DNA from: JACIYW01 sp014359745
Lineage (GTDB): Bacteria > Pseudomonadota > Alphaproteobacteria > Rhodobacterales > Rhodobacteraceae
NCBI GenBank assembly: GCA_050433985.1
Contig: JBNPWE010000006.1
Span: 124,001-188,000 of the forward strand
Reading direction: 5' to 3'
DNA length: 64,000 bases
The notes under the pieces: model-generated
The model's input: only the letters and a program-made list of their open reading frames with translations
What the model was told of the DNA's origin: nothing
Databases searched by the model: none
Program-made: the position numbers and the translations under genes
Shown here: positions 17,616 through 25,567 of the stretch, one piece after another
How the letters are laid out: each line of letters starts with the position of its first letter
Numbering within the stretch: the first letter of the stretch is position 1

Positions 17616-18005
17616 TCAGTAGAGAAGCGGGGCCCACCAGCCGATGGTGAGCGCGGCAAGAACGAGGATGAGGGCGGCCCAGAGAGCGGCCTTGGTGATC
17701 CGCGTCGAGGCGGGGCTTGCGCAGTAGGAGCCGGGCTCGCAGACCACCGGTTTTCGGAAATAGACCTGCCGGAAGCCCGCGCCGATGAAGCCGAACGCGA
17801 TCACGGCGAAGATGGGCTTGTAGGGTTCCAGCGCGGTCAGGTTGCCGATCCAGGCGCCGGAGATGCCCAGCGTCAGCAGCACCAGCGGCCCGATGCAGCA
17901 GGCCGAGGCAAGGATTGCGCCCAGCACCCCGCCCGCCGCCAGCCAGCCCCTGCGGGCCGGGCGATCCGCGCCCGCACTATCCGTTCTGTCGTCTGTCAGC
18001 GCCAT
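17616..18005 (-). CDS. merT: Mercury transporter MerT
   Basis: This 129-residue inner-membrane protein has three hydrophobic segments. Vicinal Cys 36-37 in SACCIGP lie in the first membrane helix, and a second pair (Cys 89 and 95, VVCEPGSYC) lies in the loop, as in Tn501 MerT. It takes Hg(II) from MerP and delivers it to MerA. The start at 18005 has AGAGG upstream. It is the first gene under the MerR-type promoter. Confidence 0.93.
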   Translation of the reverse strand: MALTDDRTDSAGADRPARRGWLAAGGVLGAILASACCIGPLVLLTLGISGAWIGNLTALEPYKPIFAVIAFGFIGAGFRQVYFRKPVVCEPGSYCASPASTRITKAALWAALILVLAALTIGWWAPLLY

Positions 18006-18036
18006 ATCGTGCACCTCTCGTCTGCGATTGACGATG

Positions 18037-18067
18037 GGTGTAAGGTCTGTAGCAACTACAGGCTCAA
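18037..18067 (-). promoter_or_regulatory. mer promoter and MerR operator
   Basis: Read on the minus strand, TTGAGC (18067-18062) and TACACC (18042-18037) are separated by 19 bp, the over-long spacer of MerR-activated promoters. Inside lies the dyad CTGTAG-TTG-CTACAG (18047-18061). MerR bound here represses without Hg(II) and untwists the DNA to activate with Hg(II). It drives merTPA and probably autoregulates merR. Confidence 0.85.
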
Positions 18068-18081
18068 GAGGGAATCTGCCC

Positions 18082-18507
18082 ATGACCGATCACGAGCGCG
18101 AGAGCGGCTTCACGCGCGGCGACCTGGCCCGAGCGACCGGCTGCAACATCGAGACGATCCGCTATTACGAAAAGACCGGCCTTCTGCCCGACCCGCCACG
18201 GACCGGCGCCGGATACCGCATCTATTCGGCGATCCATGTCCGGCGCCTGCGCTTCATCCTCCGCGCCCGGGAACTCGGGTTCCCGATGGAGGATATCCGG
18301 GGCCTCATAGGGCTGGAGGACGGCGCTGCGCCGACCTGCGCCGAGGTCAGGGACCGGACCGAGCGCCACCTTGCCGACGTTCGCGCCAGGATCGCGGATC
18401 TGAGGCGGATCGAAGCCGTCCTCGCGGCAACCGCATCCAGGTGTTCGGGCGCCGACGTTCCAGACTGTCCGGTTCTCGATGCAATTTCCAACCCGGCCGA
18501 TCGATGA
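18082..18507 (+). CDS. merR: Mercury-responsive regulator MerR
   Basis: 141 residues. The MerR-type winged helix (CNIETIRYYEKTGLLPDPPR) is followed by a dimerisation helix. The Hg(II) ligands are Cys 86, 121 and 130; the spacings of 35 and 9 residues equal those of Tn21 MerR (Cys 82, 117, 126). The gene is divergent from merT. Its stop (18505-18507) overlaps the ATG of the next phage gene, so merR is now translationally joined to the phage tail operon. Confidence 0.94.
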   Translation: MTDHERESGFTRGDLARATGCNIETIRYYEKTGLLPDPPRTGAGYRIYSAIHVRRLRFILRARELGFPMEDIRGLIGLEDGAAPTCAEVRDRTERHLADVRARIADLRRIEAVLAATASRCSGADVPDCPVLDAISNPADR

Positions 18508-18920
18508 CAACTCGCGAAACCATCCTCGCCGCGCTGCATGCGCGGCTCTCGGCGCTGCCCGCCACCGCCCTGCGCGGCGAGGTGTTGCCCGAACGCGTGC
18601 CGGCAGAAGGGCTCCTGATCCTGCGCGACGGTGAGCCGGGAGAGCCCGAGGTGACGCTCTCGCCGCTCGCCTACCACTACCAGCACCGCGCCGAGATCGA
18701 GGCGATGGTCCAAGGCGCCGACCGTGACACCGCTTTCGACACGCTGACCGCCAGCATCGGCACCGCACTGGCCGCCGACCGCACACTGGGCGGGCTCTGC
18801 GATTGGGTCGAAGCGGAAGCCCCGCGCTCGGTCGATCTGCCGGTCGAGGGCGCAGCCAGCCTGAAGGCCGCCATGATCCCGGTGATCCTGCACTATTCCA
18901 CGGCCGATCCGCTCGGCTGA
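18504..18920 (+). CDS. Phage tail-completion protein (GpU / minor tail type)
   Basis: This 138-residue protein (MTTRETILAALHARLSALPA) belongs to the tail-terminator family of this phage group, usually found after DUF6441; homologues are often misnamed as acyl-CoA transferases. It should cap the tail tube and join it to the head. The mer cassette sits directly upstream, so its transcription must come through or from the cassette. No strong ribosome site precedes the ATG apart from coupling to merR. Confidence 0.8.
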   Translation: MTTRETILAALHARLSALPATALRGEVLPERVPAEGLLILRDGEPGEPEVTLSPLAYHYQHRAEIEAMVQGADRDTAFDTLTASIGTALAADRTLGGLCDWVEAEAPRSVDLPVEGAASLKAAMIPVILHYSTADPLG

Positions 18921-18944
18921 TCCCGACAACCCGAGGAGAACACC

Positions 18945-19886
18945 ATGGCACGAGCCCAGGGGGCGCGGGCGCAGATGGCGCTTGCGTTCGAGACGACCTA
19001 TGGCACGCCGCCTGTCGGCGGCTTCACACGAATGCCATTCGCCAGCGCGACGCTGGGGGCGGAGCAGCCGCTCCTGAACAGCGAGTTGCTCGGCTACGGC
19101 CGCGATCCGCTTGCGCCAATCAAGGACGCGCTGACGGCCGACGGCAATGTCGTCGTGCCGATCGATGCGGAGGCCTTCGGCTTCTGGCTGAAGGCGGCCT
19201 TCGGCCAGCCGATCACTACAGGCACGGTGGCGCCCTACAGTCACGAGTTCCGCTCGGGCGGCTGGGTGCTGCCGTCGATGTCCATCGAGACTGGCATGCC
19301 GGAGGTGCCGCGCTTCGCGATGTATTCAGGTTGCATGCTCGATACGCTGTCGTGGCAGATGCAGCGCTCGGGCCTGCTGACCGCGACCGCGAGCCTCGTG
19401 GCCCAAGGCGAGGCCATCGCCACGACCTCCGCCGCAGGCACGTTGGCCGAGATCGACCTGCAGCGCTTCGGCCATTTCAACGGCGCGATCACCCGCAATG
19501 GCCAGCCGCTTGGCAACATCGTCTCGGCCGAGATCACCTATGCCAACACGCTCGACCGGATCGAGACGATCCGCTCGGATGGCCGCATCGATGGCGCGGA
19601 CCCGGGCATGGCTGCGCTCACCGGCCGGATCGAGGTGCGCTTTGCAGATCAGCTCCTGGTCAACCAGGCGATCAATGGCGAGCCCTGTGAGATGACCTTC
19701 GCCTACGTGCTGACCTCGGGCGAAAGCCTGACTCTGGTGGCCCATGCCGTCTACCTGCCGCGCCCGCGCATCGAGATTTCCGGACCGCAGGGCGTGCAGG
19801 CCAGCTTCGACTGGCAGGCGGCGAAGGACACGGTGACGGGCCGCATGTGCACGATCACGCTGGTGAACGAACGGGAGACCTACTGA
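18945..19886 (+). CDS. Major tail tube protein
   Basis: This 313-residue protein (MARAQGARAQMALAFETTYG) matches the phage tail tube family of these prophages, with beta-rich composition and a C-terminal immunoglobulin-like stretch (RIEISGPQGVQASFDWQAAK). It polymerises into the siphophage tail tube. It has a GAGGAG ribosome site. The next gene's ATG overlaps its stop (TGATG). Confidence 0.88.
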   Translation: MARAQGARAQMALAFETTYGTPPVGGFTRMPFASATLGAEQPLLNSELLGYGRDPLAPIKDALTADGNVVVPIDAEAFGFWLKAAFGQPITTGTVAPYSHEFRSGGWVLPSMSIETGMPEVPRFAMYSGCMLDTLSWQMQRSGLLTATASLVAQGEAIATTSAAGTLAEIDLQRFGHFNGAITRNGQPLGNIVSAEITYANTLDRIETIRSDGRIDGADPGMAALTGRIEVRFADQLLVNQAINGEPCEMTFAYVLTSGESLTLVAHAVYLPRPRIEISGPQGVQASFDWQAAKDTVTGRMCTITLVNERETY

Positions 19887-20341
19887 TGCTGACACTCGAT
19901 CTGACGAATGCGCCGCGCTGGCTCGACCTGTTGCCGGGCGTGCGGCTGCAGCTTCGCCCGCTGACGACCGCCCTGATGGTCTCCGCCCGCAGCGATGCCG
20001 CGATCCAGGCACTGCCGCCCGAGGCCGGGCCCGAGGAACTGGCGATGATCATGGCCAAGGCCGTGGCGCGGCGCGCGGTGCTGGATTGGGAGGGTGTCGG
20101 CGATGCCGAGGGCAACCCGGTCCCGGTGACGCCCGAGGGCATCGACGCACTCCTCGACATCTGGCCGGCCTTCGACGCCTTCCAGTCCGCCTATGTCGCC
20201 AAATGGCTGCTCCTCGAGCAGGAAAAAAACGTCTCTGCGCCCTCGCCGAGTGGTGGCTCGGCGGGGGCGATCGCTACTGCCAAGCCTGCACGCCCTGCGA
20301 AAGCAACGGGGGCCCGTGCCCGGATTGCCCGGCGCGGTTGA
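19886..20341 (+). CDS. Tail assembly chaperone (zero-frame product, GpG-like)
   Basis: This 151-residue protein lies between the tube and tape-measure genes, the invariant place of tail assembly chaperones. The body runs to about residue 113 (YVAKWLLLEQEK). After that it is low-complexity Ser/Ala/Lys, as expected for a product that continues past a frameshift site. The slippery sequence at 20224-20230 lets a fraction of ribosomes switch frame to make the longer GpGT-like form ending at 20598. Confidence 0.85.
   Translation: MLTLDLTNAPRWLDLLPGVRLQLRPLTTALMVSARSDAAIQALPPEAGPEELAMIMAKAVARRAVLDWEGVGDAEGNPVPVTPEGIDALLDIWPAFDAFQSAYVAKWLLLEQEKNVSAPSPSGGSAGAIATAKPARPAKATGARARIARRG
20224..20269 (+). 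promoter_or_regulatory. Programmed -1 frameshift signal
   Basis: The heptamer A AAA AAC (20224-20230) is in the correct phase of the chaperone frame (gaA AAA AAC). A 7-nt spacer follows, then a 13-bp hairpin, 20238-20250 with 20257-20269 and a 6-nt loop, containing one G-U pair. Heptamer, phase, spacing and structure all fit a classical -1 signal such as those in lambda G/GT or dnaX. Confidence 0.88.
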
Positions 20342-20598
20342 ACCAGCCAGAAACTCTGGAAGGCTGGCAGGTCTGGGATCTGGCGCAGCGCCTGATGGGG
20401 CAGTTGCGTGTCGCCACCGGCCCGGACGCTTCCACAGTCATCGGCTGGGACATGACTGCAGCGCTGGCCATGGCGCAGGCGCTCGGGGGCGACCCGCTCA
20501 TCGCGGCCGAATGCCTGCCGGTGATCGAGGCCGTGATGGTCCGCAAGGTCAATGAACAGAGCACGGCTGATGACCGAGCGTCTCTGTCCCGCGGTTGA
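20227..20598 (+). CDS. Frameshift extension of tail chaperone (GpT-like)
   Basis: This is the -1 frame reached from 20224-20230. The fusion continues as KKRLCALAEWW, then a zinc-ribbon-like CQACTPCESNGGPCPDCPAR, then a helical domain (ETLEGWQVWDLAQRLMGQLR) ending LSRG. The extension has no start codon of its own with a ribosome site at the boundary. In lambda the corresponding GT protein loads tube subunits on the tape measure. The total fusion would be about 237 residues. Confidence 0.8.
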   Translation, partial: KRLCALAEWWLGGGDRYCQACTPCESNGGPCPDCPARLNQPETLEGWQVWDLAQRLMGQLRVATGPDASTVIGWDMTAALAMAQALGGDPLIAAECLPVIEAVMVRKVNEQSTADDRASLSRG

Positions 20599-20645
20599 TG
20601 AACCCGCCCCGCATGCCAAGTCCCGCTCGTCAGAAAGTCTGATCC

Positions 20646-23078
20646 ATGGCCCAGAAGCGCGTTTCCGTCCGCCTCGTCGCCGAGGGCGGCAGGCAGGTGA
20701 AGGCCGAATTCCAGGGGATCGGCGATGCGGGCGAGCGCAATTTCAAGCGGATCGAGCGGCAGGCCGACATCACCGGCGCCGTGGTGCGCCGCGTCATGGG
20801 GATCCTCGGCGCCGCGATCAGCACGCGGCAGCTCGTGGCCTATGCCGACCAATGGACCGACCTCCGCTCGCGTGTCGATCTCGCGACCGGCAGCCAGGAG
20901 GCGGGGGCGGCCGTCATGGAGCGGCTCGCCGCCATGGCGCGGCGGACCTATTCCAGCCTCGGCCAGACCACGGAGTCCTGGCTCGCCAATGCCACGGCGC
21001 TGCGCGAACTGGGGCTGACCACGGCGGAGTCGCTGGATTTCACGGAGGCGCTGAACAACGCCATGGTGGTGTCCGGCGCGCGTGCCGAACGCGCGGCCTC
21101 GGTGCAGACGGCGCTCTCGCGAGCCATGGCGCTGGGTACGCTCAGCGGGGACAACCTCAACACCGTGATCCAGAACGGCGGGCGGCTCGCGGAACTTCTG
21201 GCGGCCGAGCTTGGCACCACTGTCTCCGGCCTGCGCAGGCTTGGCCAGGAGGGCGGGATCACTGGCGAGGTGATCCGCACGGCGCTGATCGGCAATCTCG
21301 AACTGCTGCGCGAAGAAGCCGACAGCATGCCAGCCACCATCGGCGATGCCTTCACGCTGATCGGCAACGCCGCGCTGCAACTGGTCGGCACCTGGGACCA
21401 GATGGTCGGCGCGTCCGAGACGGTGGCCGCGGCACTGATTGGGCTCGCCGACAACATGGAGCGGCTGGCGGCCATCGGCATCGCCTTCGCAGGCTTCATG
21501 GCCGCGCGCTGGGTTGCGGGGTTCATTGCAGCGCAGGTCGCCACGATCAGCCTCGCGGGCGCGCTGACGCTCTTGCGCGGAGCGATCATCCGCACCGGGA
21601 TCGGGGCTCTGATCGTGGGTGCGGGCGAGCTGATATACTGGTTCGGGCAGCTGGTGCGCGGCGCGGGCGGGTTTGGCAACGCGCTCTCGCTGCTGGGCGA
21701 TCTTGCCCGCGAGGTCTGGGAGCGCATGAAGCTTGGTGCCGTCGCCATGGGCCTCGCGATCATGGCGAATTGGGCCGATATCAAGGCCACCATCGCCGAG
21801 GCGCTGCAGACCTCGCTGCAAGCCGTGGTCGGTTTCGGGAACGGGGCGCTGAACACCTTCCAGGGGGCGTTTGAGGCGATCAAGGTTCTCTGGGGTGCGC
21901 TGCCCGCAGCGATCGGGGATTTTGTGTTCCAGGCTGCGAACGCTCTGATCGCGGGTGTCGAGGCCATGCTGAATGGCGTCGGGCAGCGGATCAACGGTTT
22001 CCTCGAGGGGATCAATGGCGGGCTCGAGGCGCTGGGGATCGAGCGGCGGATTTCGCTGATCGGCAATCTGGAACTGGGCCGGATCGAGAACCCATTCGCG
22101 GGGTCGGCGGCTGAGGCCGGCACCGAGGCGCGCGCGGCGTTTCAGGCGGCTTTCAATGCCGAGCCGATCACGATGCCGGACCTCGGGCTGGGCGCTTACG
22201 CCGAGGAAGCGCGCGGTCAGGCCGAGGCCCTGCGCGCAACGATGGCCGGTGTTGCGGAAGCGGCGACAGCACCGCTCGAGTCCATTGCCGCCCTACGCGA
22301 AGCGGTGACGGGCAGCGGTCTGGACGCGGAGGCTGCGCTGAACGGCGCGCGCACGGCCGCCGAGGGGCTGGGAGAGTCGCTCGAGGCCACAGGCGAGGCC
22401 GCTGGCCGTGCGGGCGGGGCTGGTCGCGGCGCGGGTCAGGCGCTGCGCGAGGCGGCCGATACGGCGCGGGGCGCCTGGGAGGCCACAGCCGAGGCAGTGC
22501 GCGCGGCACAGGAACGCTCGCGCGAGATTGCCCAAGGCTTGGCGCAGGATATCGTCGGCCCGATCAAGGAGGCGCTCCAGTCGGGTGAGTTCACCTGGGA
22601 GACCTTTGCCAGCGCCATCTCGCGTATCGCGCAGAACCTCGCGAACCGGCTGATCGAGCTGGCGTTCAAGCCGATCGAGAACGCGCTGATGCGGGCCTTC
22701 TCGGGCATGGGCGGCGGGGGCGGGTTCTTCGCGAGCCTCTTCGGCTTCGCCAGGGGCGGCGCATTTGGAGGTGGTCACGAACTGACGGCTTTCGCGCGCG
22801 GCGGCGTCGTGAACCGGCCGACGGTGTTTCCCTTCTCCCGAGGCATCGGGCTGATGGGCGAGGCCGGTCCCGAGGCGATCCTGCCGCTGCGGCGGGGGCG
22901 CGACGGACGGCTCGGGGTCGAGATGAACAGCGCACCCTCCCAACCGGCGCAGGACATGTCGACGCGCATCATCAACGTGCTCGACCCGTCCGTGGTCGGC
23001 GACTACCTCGCCACGCCCTCGGGTGAGCGGGCCATCCTGAACGTCATCCGCCGCAACCGGAGTGCGCTGAATGCCTGA
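20646..23078 (+). CDS. Phage tail tape measure protein
   Basis: 810 residues. Long helical and hydrophobic stretches in the middle (about 270-450) and Ala/Glu-rich coiled segments (500-650) are typical of tape measures. The C-terminus carries FARGGVVNRPTVFPF and LMGEAGPEAILPLRRG, a common tape-measure ending. It sets tail length and is ejected with the DNA. The ATG follows the frameshift ORF by 47 bp and the stop overlaps the next gene. Confidence 0.93.
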   Translation: MAQKRVSVRLVAEGGRQVKAEFQGIGDAGERNFKRIERQADITGAVVRRVMGILGAAISTRQLVAYADQWTDLRSRVDLATGSQEAGAAVMERLAAMARRTYSSLGQTTESWLANATALRELGLTTAESLDFTEALNNAMVVSGARAERAASVQTALSRAMALGTLSGDNLNTVIQNGGRLAELLAAELGTTVSGLRRLGQEGGITGEVIRTALIGNLELLREEADSMPATIGDAFTLIGNAALQLVGTWDQMVGASETVAAALIGLADNMERLAAIGIAFAGFMAARWVAGFIAAQVATISLAGALTLLRGAIIRTGIGALIVGAGELIYWFGQLVRGAGGFGNALSLLGDLAREVWERMKLGAVAMGLAIMANWADIKATIAEALQTSLQAVVGFGNGALNTFQGAFEAIKVLWGALPAAIGDFVFQAANALIAGVEAMLNGVGQRINGFLEGINGGLEALGIERRISLIGNLELGRIENPFAGSAAEAGTEARAAFQAAFNAEPITMPDLGLGAYAEEARGQAEALRATMAGVAEAATAPLESIAALREAVTGSGLDAEAALNGARTAAEGLGESLEATGEAAGRAGGAGRGAGQALREAADTARGAWEATAEAVRAAQERSREIAQGLAQDIVGPIKEALQSGEFTWETFASAISRIAQNLANRLIELAFKPIENALMRAFSGMGGGGGFFASLFGFARGGAFGGGHELTAFARGGVVNRPTVFPFSRGIGLMGEAGPEAILPLRRGRDGRLGVEMNSAPSQPAQDMSTRIINVLDPSVVGDYLATPSGERAILNVIRRNRSALNA

Positions 23079-24243
23079 GGTTGGAGGCCCACTGCCGCTG
23101 CTGTTCTGGTCGTTCCCGGCGGCGCAGGAGATCACGGAGGTTCTGGAATGGCGCACCGACGTGCTGACATCACGCGCGGGCGAACAGCGCATCGCGCTCC
23201 GACCCCGGCCGCGCGAGATCGTCACCTTTCGGCACAGGCTCGACGCGCTGGGGATGGCGCGCGCTGCGGAACTCGCCCGCGGCGGGTTTGCCGGAGACTG
23301 GTATGTGCCGCTCTGGCACATGGCGCTGCTGCCAGTGGCGGACCTGGTGCAAGGCGCGACCGAGATCCTGCTCGACACGGGGCTCTCGGATTTTCGCAGC
23401 GGGGAACTGGTAGCGATCACGGTCGATGGCCGTGAGGCGGCGGCCGTGTCCATCGCCAGCGTTCTGGCCGACCGGCTGATCCTGGCGGAGCCTCTGGGGC
23501 TGCAACTGCCCAGTCCAGCGGTGGCCGCGCCGCGCATCACGGTCGCGCCGATCCGCGCAGGCGTGCTGACCTCAGCCGTCGAGATCACTCGCCGCAGGCA
23601 GGGAGATGGCACGGTCAACGCCAGCTTCCTGCTGCGCGAGGCGGCGGACATCACCGCACTGGTGCTGCCGACCTATCTCGGCCGCCCGGTCCAGACCGAC
23701 CCGAGCCTTGTGCGCCGCCCGCTCAGCGCCAGCCTGCGCCGGGCTGTGGAATACGTCGACAACGGTTTCGGCCCGGTTGTGGCCGAGCCGGTGAGAGATA
23801 TCATCGAGCGAGGGGAGACGATCACGCTGAAGGCGCAGGGCCCCGCCGCGCGTCACGCCCTGCGGTGCTGGCTCTGGTCGCTTCGCGGGCGGCAGGCCAG
23901 CTTCTGGCTGCCGACATGGGGGCGCGAGCTGCAGTTGCGCGCAGCCATGACCTCTGGATCCACGCTGATGCGCGTGGCGCCGGTCGCGTCGCTCCAGGCC
24001 TATGTCGGCCGCGCGATCCTGCTGGAAATGCCGACCGCGCTGCGCTTCCGGACGATCACGACCGCCATCGCCGAGGGCGCGGATCACCGGCTGACGCTGT
24101 CCTCGAACCTTGGCGAGCCGGTTTCGCTCGCGACGAGGATGCATTTCCTTACCTCGATGCGCGCGGATGCCGACCGCGTCGAGATCCAGCATGGCGCTGT
24201 GGCGAGCGAGGTCACGCTGCCTGTCGTCGAGGTGCCCGCATGA
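23071..24243 (+). CDS. Phage distal tail protein
   Basis: This 390-residue protein begins MPEVGGPLPLLFWSFPAAQE and is rich in beta-type segments. It lies between tape measure and the BR0599-type protein, where rhodobacterial siphophages carry a distal tail/baseplate hub protein. It overlaps both neighbours by a few bases (8 bp upstream, ATGA downstream). The exact family is not certain. Confidence 0.75.
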   Translation: MPEVGGPLPLLFWSFPAAQEITEVLEWRTDVLTSRAGEQRIALRPRPREIVTFRHRLDALGMARAAELARGGFAGDWYVPLWHMALLPVADLVQGATEILLDTGLSDFRSGELVAITVDGREAAAVSIASVLADRLILAEPLGLQLPSPAVAAPRITVAPIRAGVLTSAVEITRRRQGDGTVNASFLLREAADITALVLPTYLGRPVQTDPSLVRRPLSASLRRAVEYVDNGFGPVVAEPVRDIIERGETITLKAQGPAARHALRCWLWSLRGRQASFWLPTWGRELQLRAAMTSGSTLMRVAPVASLQAYVGRAILLEMPTALRFRTITTAIAEGADHRLTLSSNLGEPVSLATRMHFLTSMRADADRVEIQHGAVASEVTLPVVEVPA

Positions 24244-25106
24244 CCTATGCCAGCATCGAAGCCTCGGTCGCCGAGGGCCGACCCTATTTCCTCTACCAGT
24301 TCGTGGAAGGCGATCAGGTCTGGCGTTTCACCAGCCGCGCCACTGCCTGGACCAGCGCGGGCAGCGGCGGGGATACGATCACCTGGGAGCCCGCCGCCGT
24401 CGCCCATGGCGATGTGGTGCAGACGAGCGAGATCGAGCGCGGGCGGTTGGAACTGACCTGGCCCTTGTCGCATCCCTTCGCCCGGCGGTTTCTGGCCCCT
24501 TTGGGCAACACGCCCGTGACGCTGACGATCTTCCGTGGTCACGAACAGGTGCTGGGCGAGACCGTCGCGCATTGGAAGGGCCGCGTGGTGGGGACGGAGG
24601 TCGAGGGGCAGCGCATCCTTCTGCAGGCGGAGTCGATCTTCAGCACGCTGCGCCGGGCGGGGGTACGGGCGAAGTACCAGCGGCTGTGTCGACACGCGCT
24701 CTACGGGCGCGGCTGCGGGCTCGACATCGCGCTCTATTGGCTGACCGGCACGGTGACGGCCGTATCCGGCAATGCCTCGAGTCTGACGACCCCCGAGGCG
24801 GCGGCCGAGCCCGCCGGCTGGTACCGGGGCGGTGTGCTCAGGTTCGGCGCGCAGCTTGGATTCATCACCGGCCATGCCGGGGACATCCTCACGCTGTCGC
24901 GCCCGATGCCTGAACTGGCGGCGGCGCTGGCCACCCCGGAGATCGACCCGGAGACCGGCACAGCGATCCCGGTCCTCGTCGACATCGCCCCGGGCTGCGA
25001 TCTGCGCGCCGCCACCTGCGCCGCGAAGTTCGGCAACCTCGCCAACTTCGGGGGCTTCCCCGAGATCCCCGGCCGCAATCCCTTCGGCGGCGGCTCCATC
25101 GTCTGA
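24240..25106 (+). CDS. Phage BR0599 family (DUF2163) tail protein
   Basis: 288 residues. The N-terminal part is DUF2163-like (YFLYQFVEGDQVWRFTSRA). The C-terminal part has conserved Cys in YQRLCRHALYGRGCGLD and GCDLRAATCAAKFGNLANFG, the hallmark of the BR0599/DUF2163 family. These proteins form part of the tail tip hub and recall GTA hub proteins, possibly with a metal site. ATG 24240 overlaps the upstream stop. Confidence 0.88.
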   Translation: MTYASIEASVAEGRPYFLYQFVEGDQVWRFTSRATAWTSAGSGGDTITWEPAAVAHGDVVQTSEIERGRLELTWPLSHPFARRFLAPLGNTPVTLTIFRGHEQVLGETVAHWKGRVVGTEVEGQRILLQAESIFSTLRRAGVRAKYQRLCRHALYGRGCGLDIALYWLTGTVTAVSGNASSLTTPEAAAEPAGWYRGGVLRFGAQLGFITGHAGDILTLSRPMPELAAALATPEIDPETGTAIPVLVDIAPGCDLRAATCAAKFGNLANFGGFPEIPGRNPFGGGSIV

Positions 25107-25115
25107 GAACGCCAC

Positions 25116-25364
25116 ATGGTCTGGACCTTCATTGCACGGCTCGTCCTCGGGCTGGTGCTCTCGGCGATTTCCTATGCGCTGAGCCCGCGCCCCAAGGTCG
25201 AGAAGCCCCAGGCGGCGGGGCTGGACGATTTCTCGCTGCCCACCGCCGAGGAAGGGCGGCCGATCCCGGTGGTGTTCGGGACGGTACTGATCACGGGGCC
25301 GAACGTGGTCTGGGCAGGCGACCTGAAGGTGGACCCGATCAAGAAGAAAGGTGGCAAGAAGTGA
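25116..25364 (+). CDS. Small phage tail-tip assembly protein
   Basis: 82 residues: an N-terminal hydrophobic helix (FIARLVLGLVLSAISYAL), then a segment FSLPTAEEGRPIPVVFGTV that resembles the start of tip-attachment proteins, and a Lys-rich end. Placed just before the tail-tip gene, it may help tip assembly or membrane passage of DNA. Its stop overlaps the next GTG start. Confidence 0.7.
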   Translation: MVWTFIARLVLGLVLSAISYALSPRPKVEKPQAAGLDDFSLPTAEEGRPIPVVFGTVLITGPNVVWAGDLKVDPIKKKGGKK

Positions 25365-25567
25365 CCCGCGTGACGATCCAGGACCTGCGCGATGCCCGCT
25401 ATTGCCTCGCAGGCGTGCGGCCATGGTTCCGCCGCCACGGGTTCGACTGGCAGGCGTTTCTCGACAGCGGCATCGAAGCCGACCGGCTGCGCGCGACCGG
25501 GGATGCGCTGGTGGAGCCGGTGATCACGATCGCTGAGCAGCGGGAGGCATGCGATGGGCGGGCGTAG
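25361..25567 (+). CDS. Small hypothetical tail-region protein
   Basis: This 68-residue protein starts at GTG 25361, coupled to the previous stop. It contains RDARYCLAGVRPWFRRHGFD and VITIAEQREACDG. Proteins of this kind regularly precede the tip protein in these prophages. It overlaps the tip gene start by 14 bp. Function unknown. Confidence 0.7.
   Translation: MTRVTIQDLRDARYCLAGVRPWFRRHGFDWQAFLDSGIEADRLRATGDALVEPVITIAEQREACDGRA

Larger units (their letters stand above)
15774..18503. mobile_element. Mercury-resistance cassette inserted in the phage late operon
   Basis: About 2.7 kb, bounded on the left by the DUF6441 stop at 15773 and on the right by the tail-gene ATG at 18504. It carries merA, merP and merT on the minus strand and merR on the plus strand. 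No transposase, inverted terminal repeat or obvious target duplication is visible. The merR stop shares ATGA with the phage gene start, so the right boundary is seamless. The flanking phage genes look intact. Confidence 0.8.

Noticed and set aside
15774..18503. mer cassette as part of a Tn501/Tn21-like transposon
   Set aside because: No transposase, resolvase, terminal inverted repeats or target duplication are visible around it.
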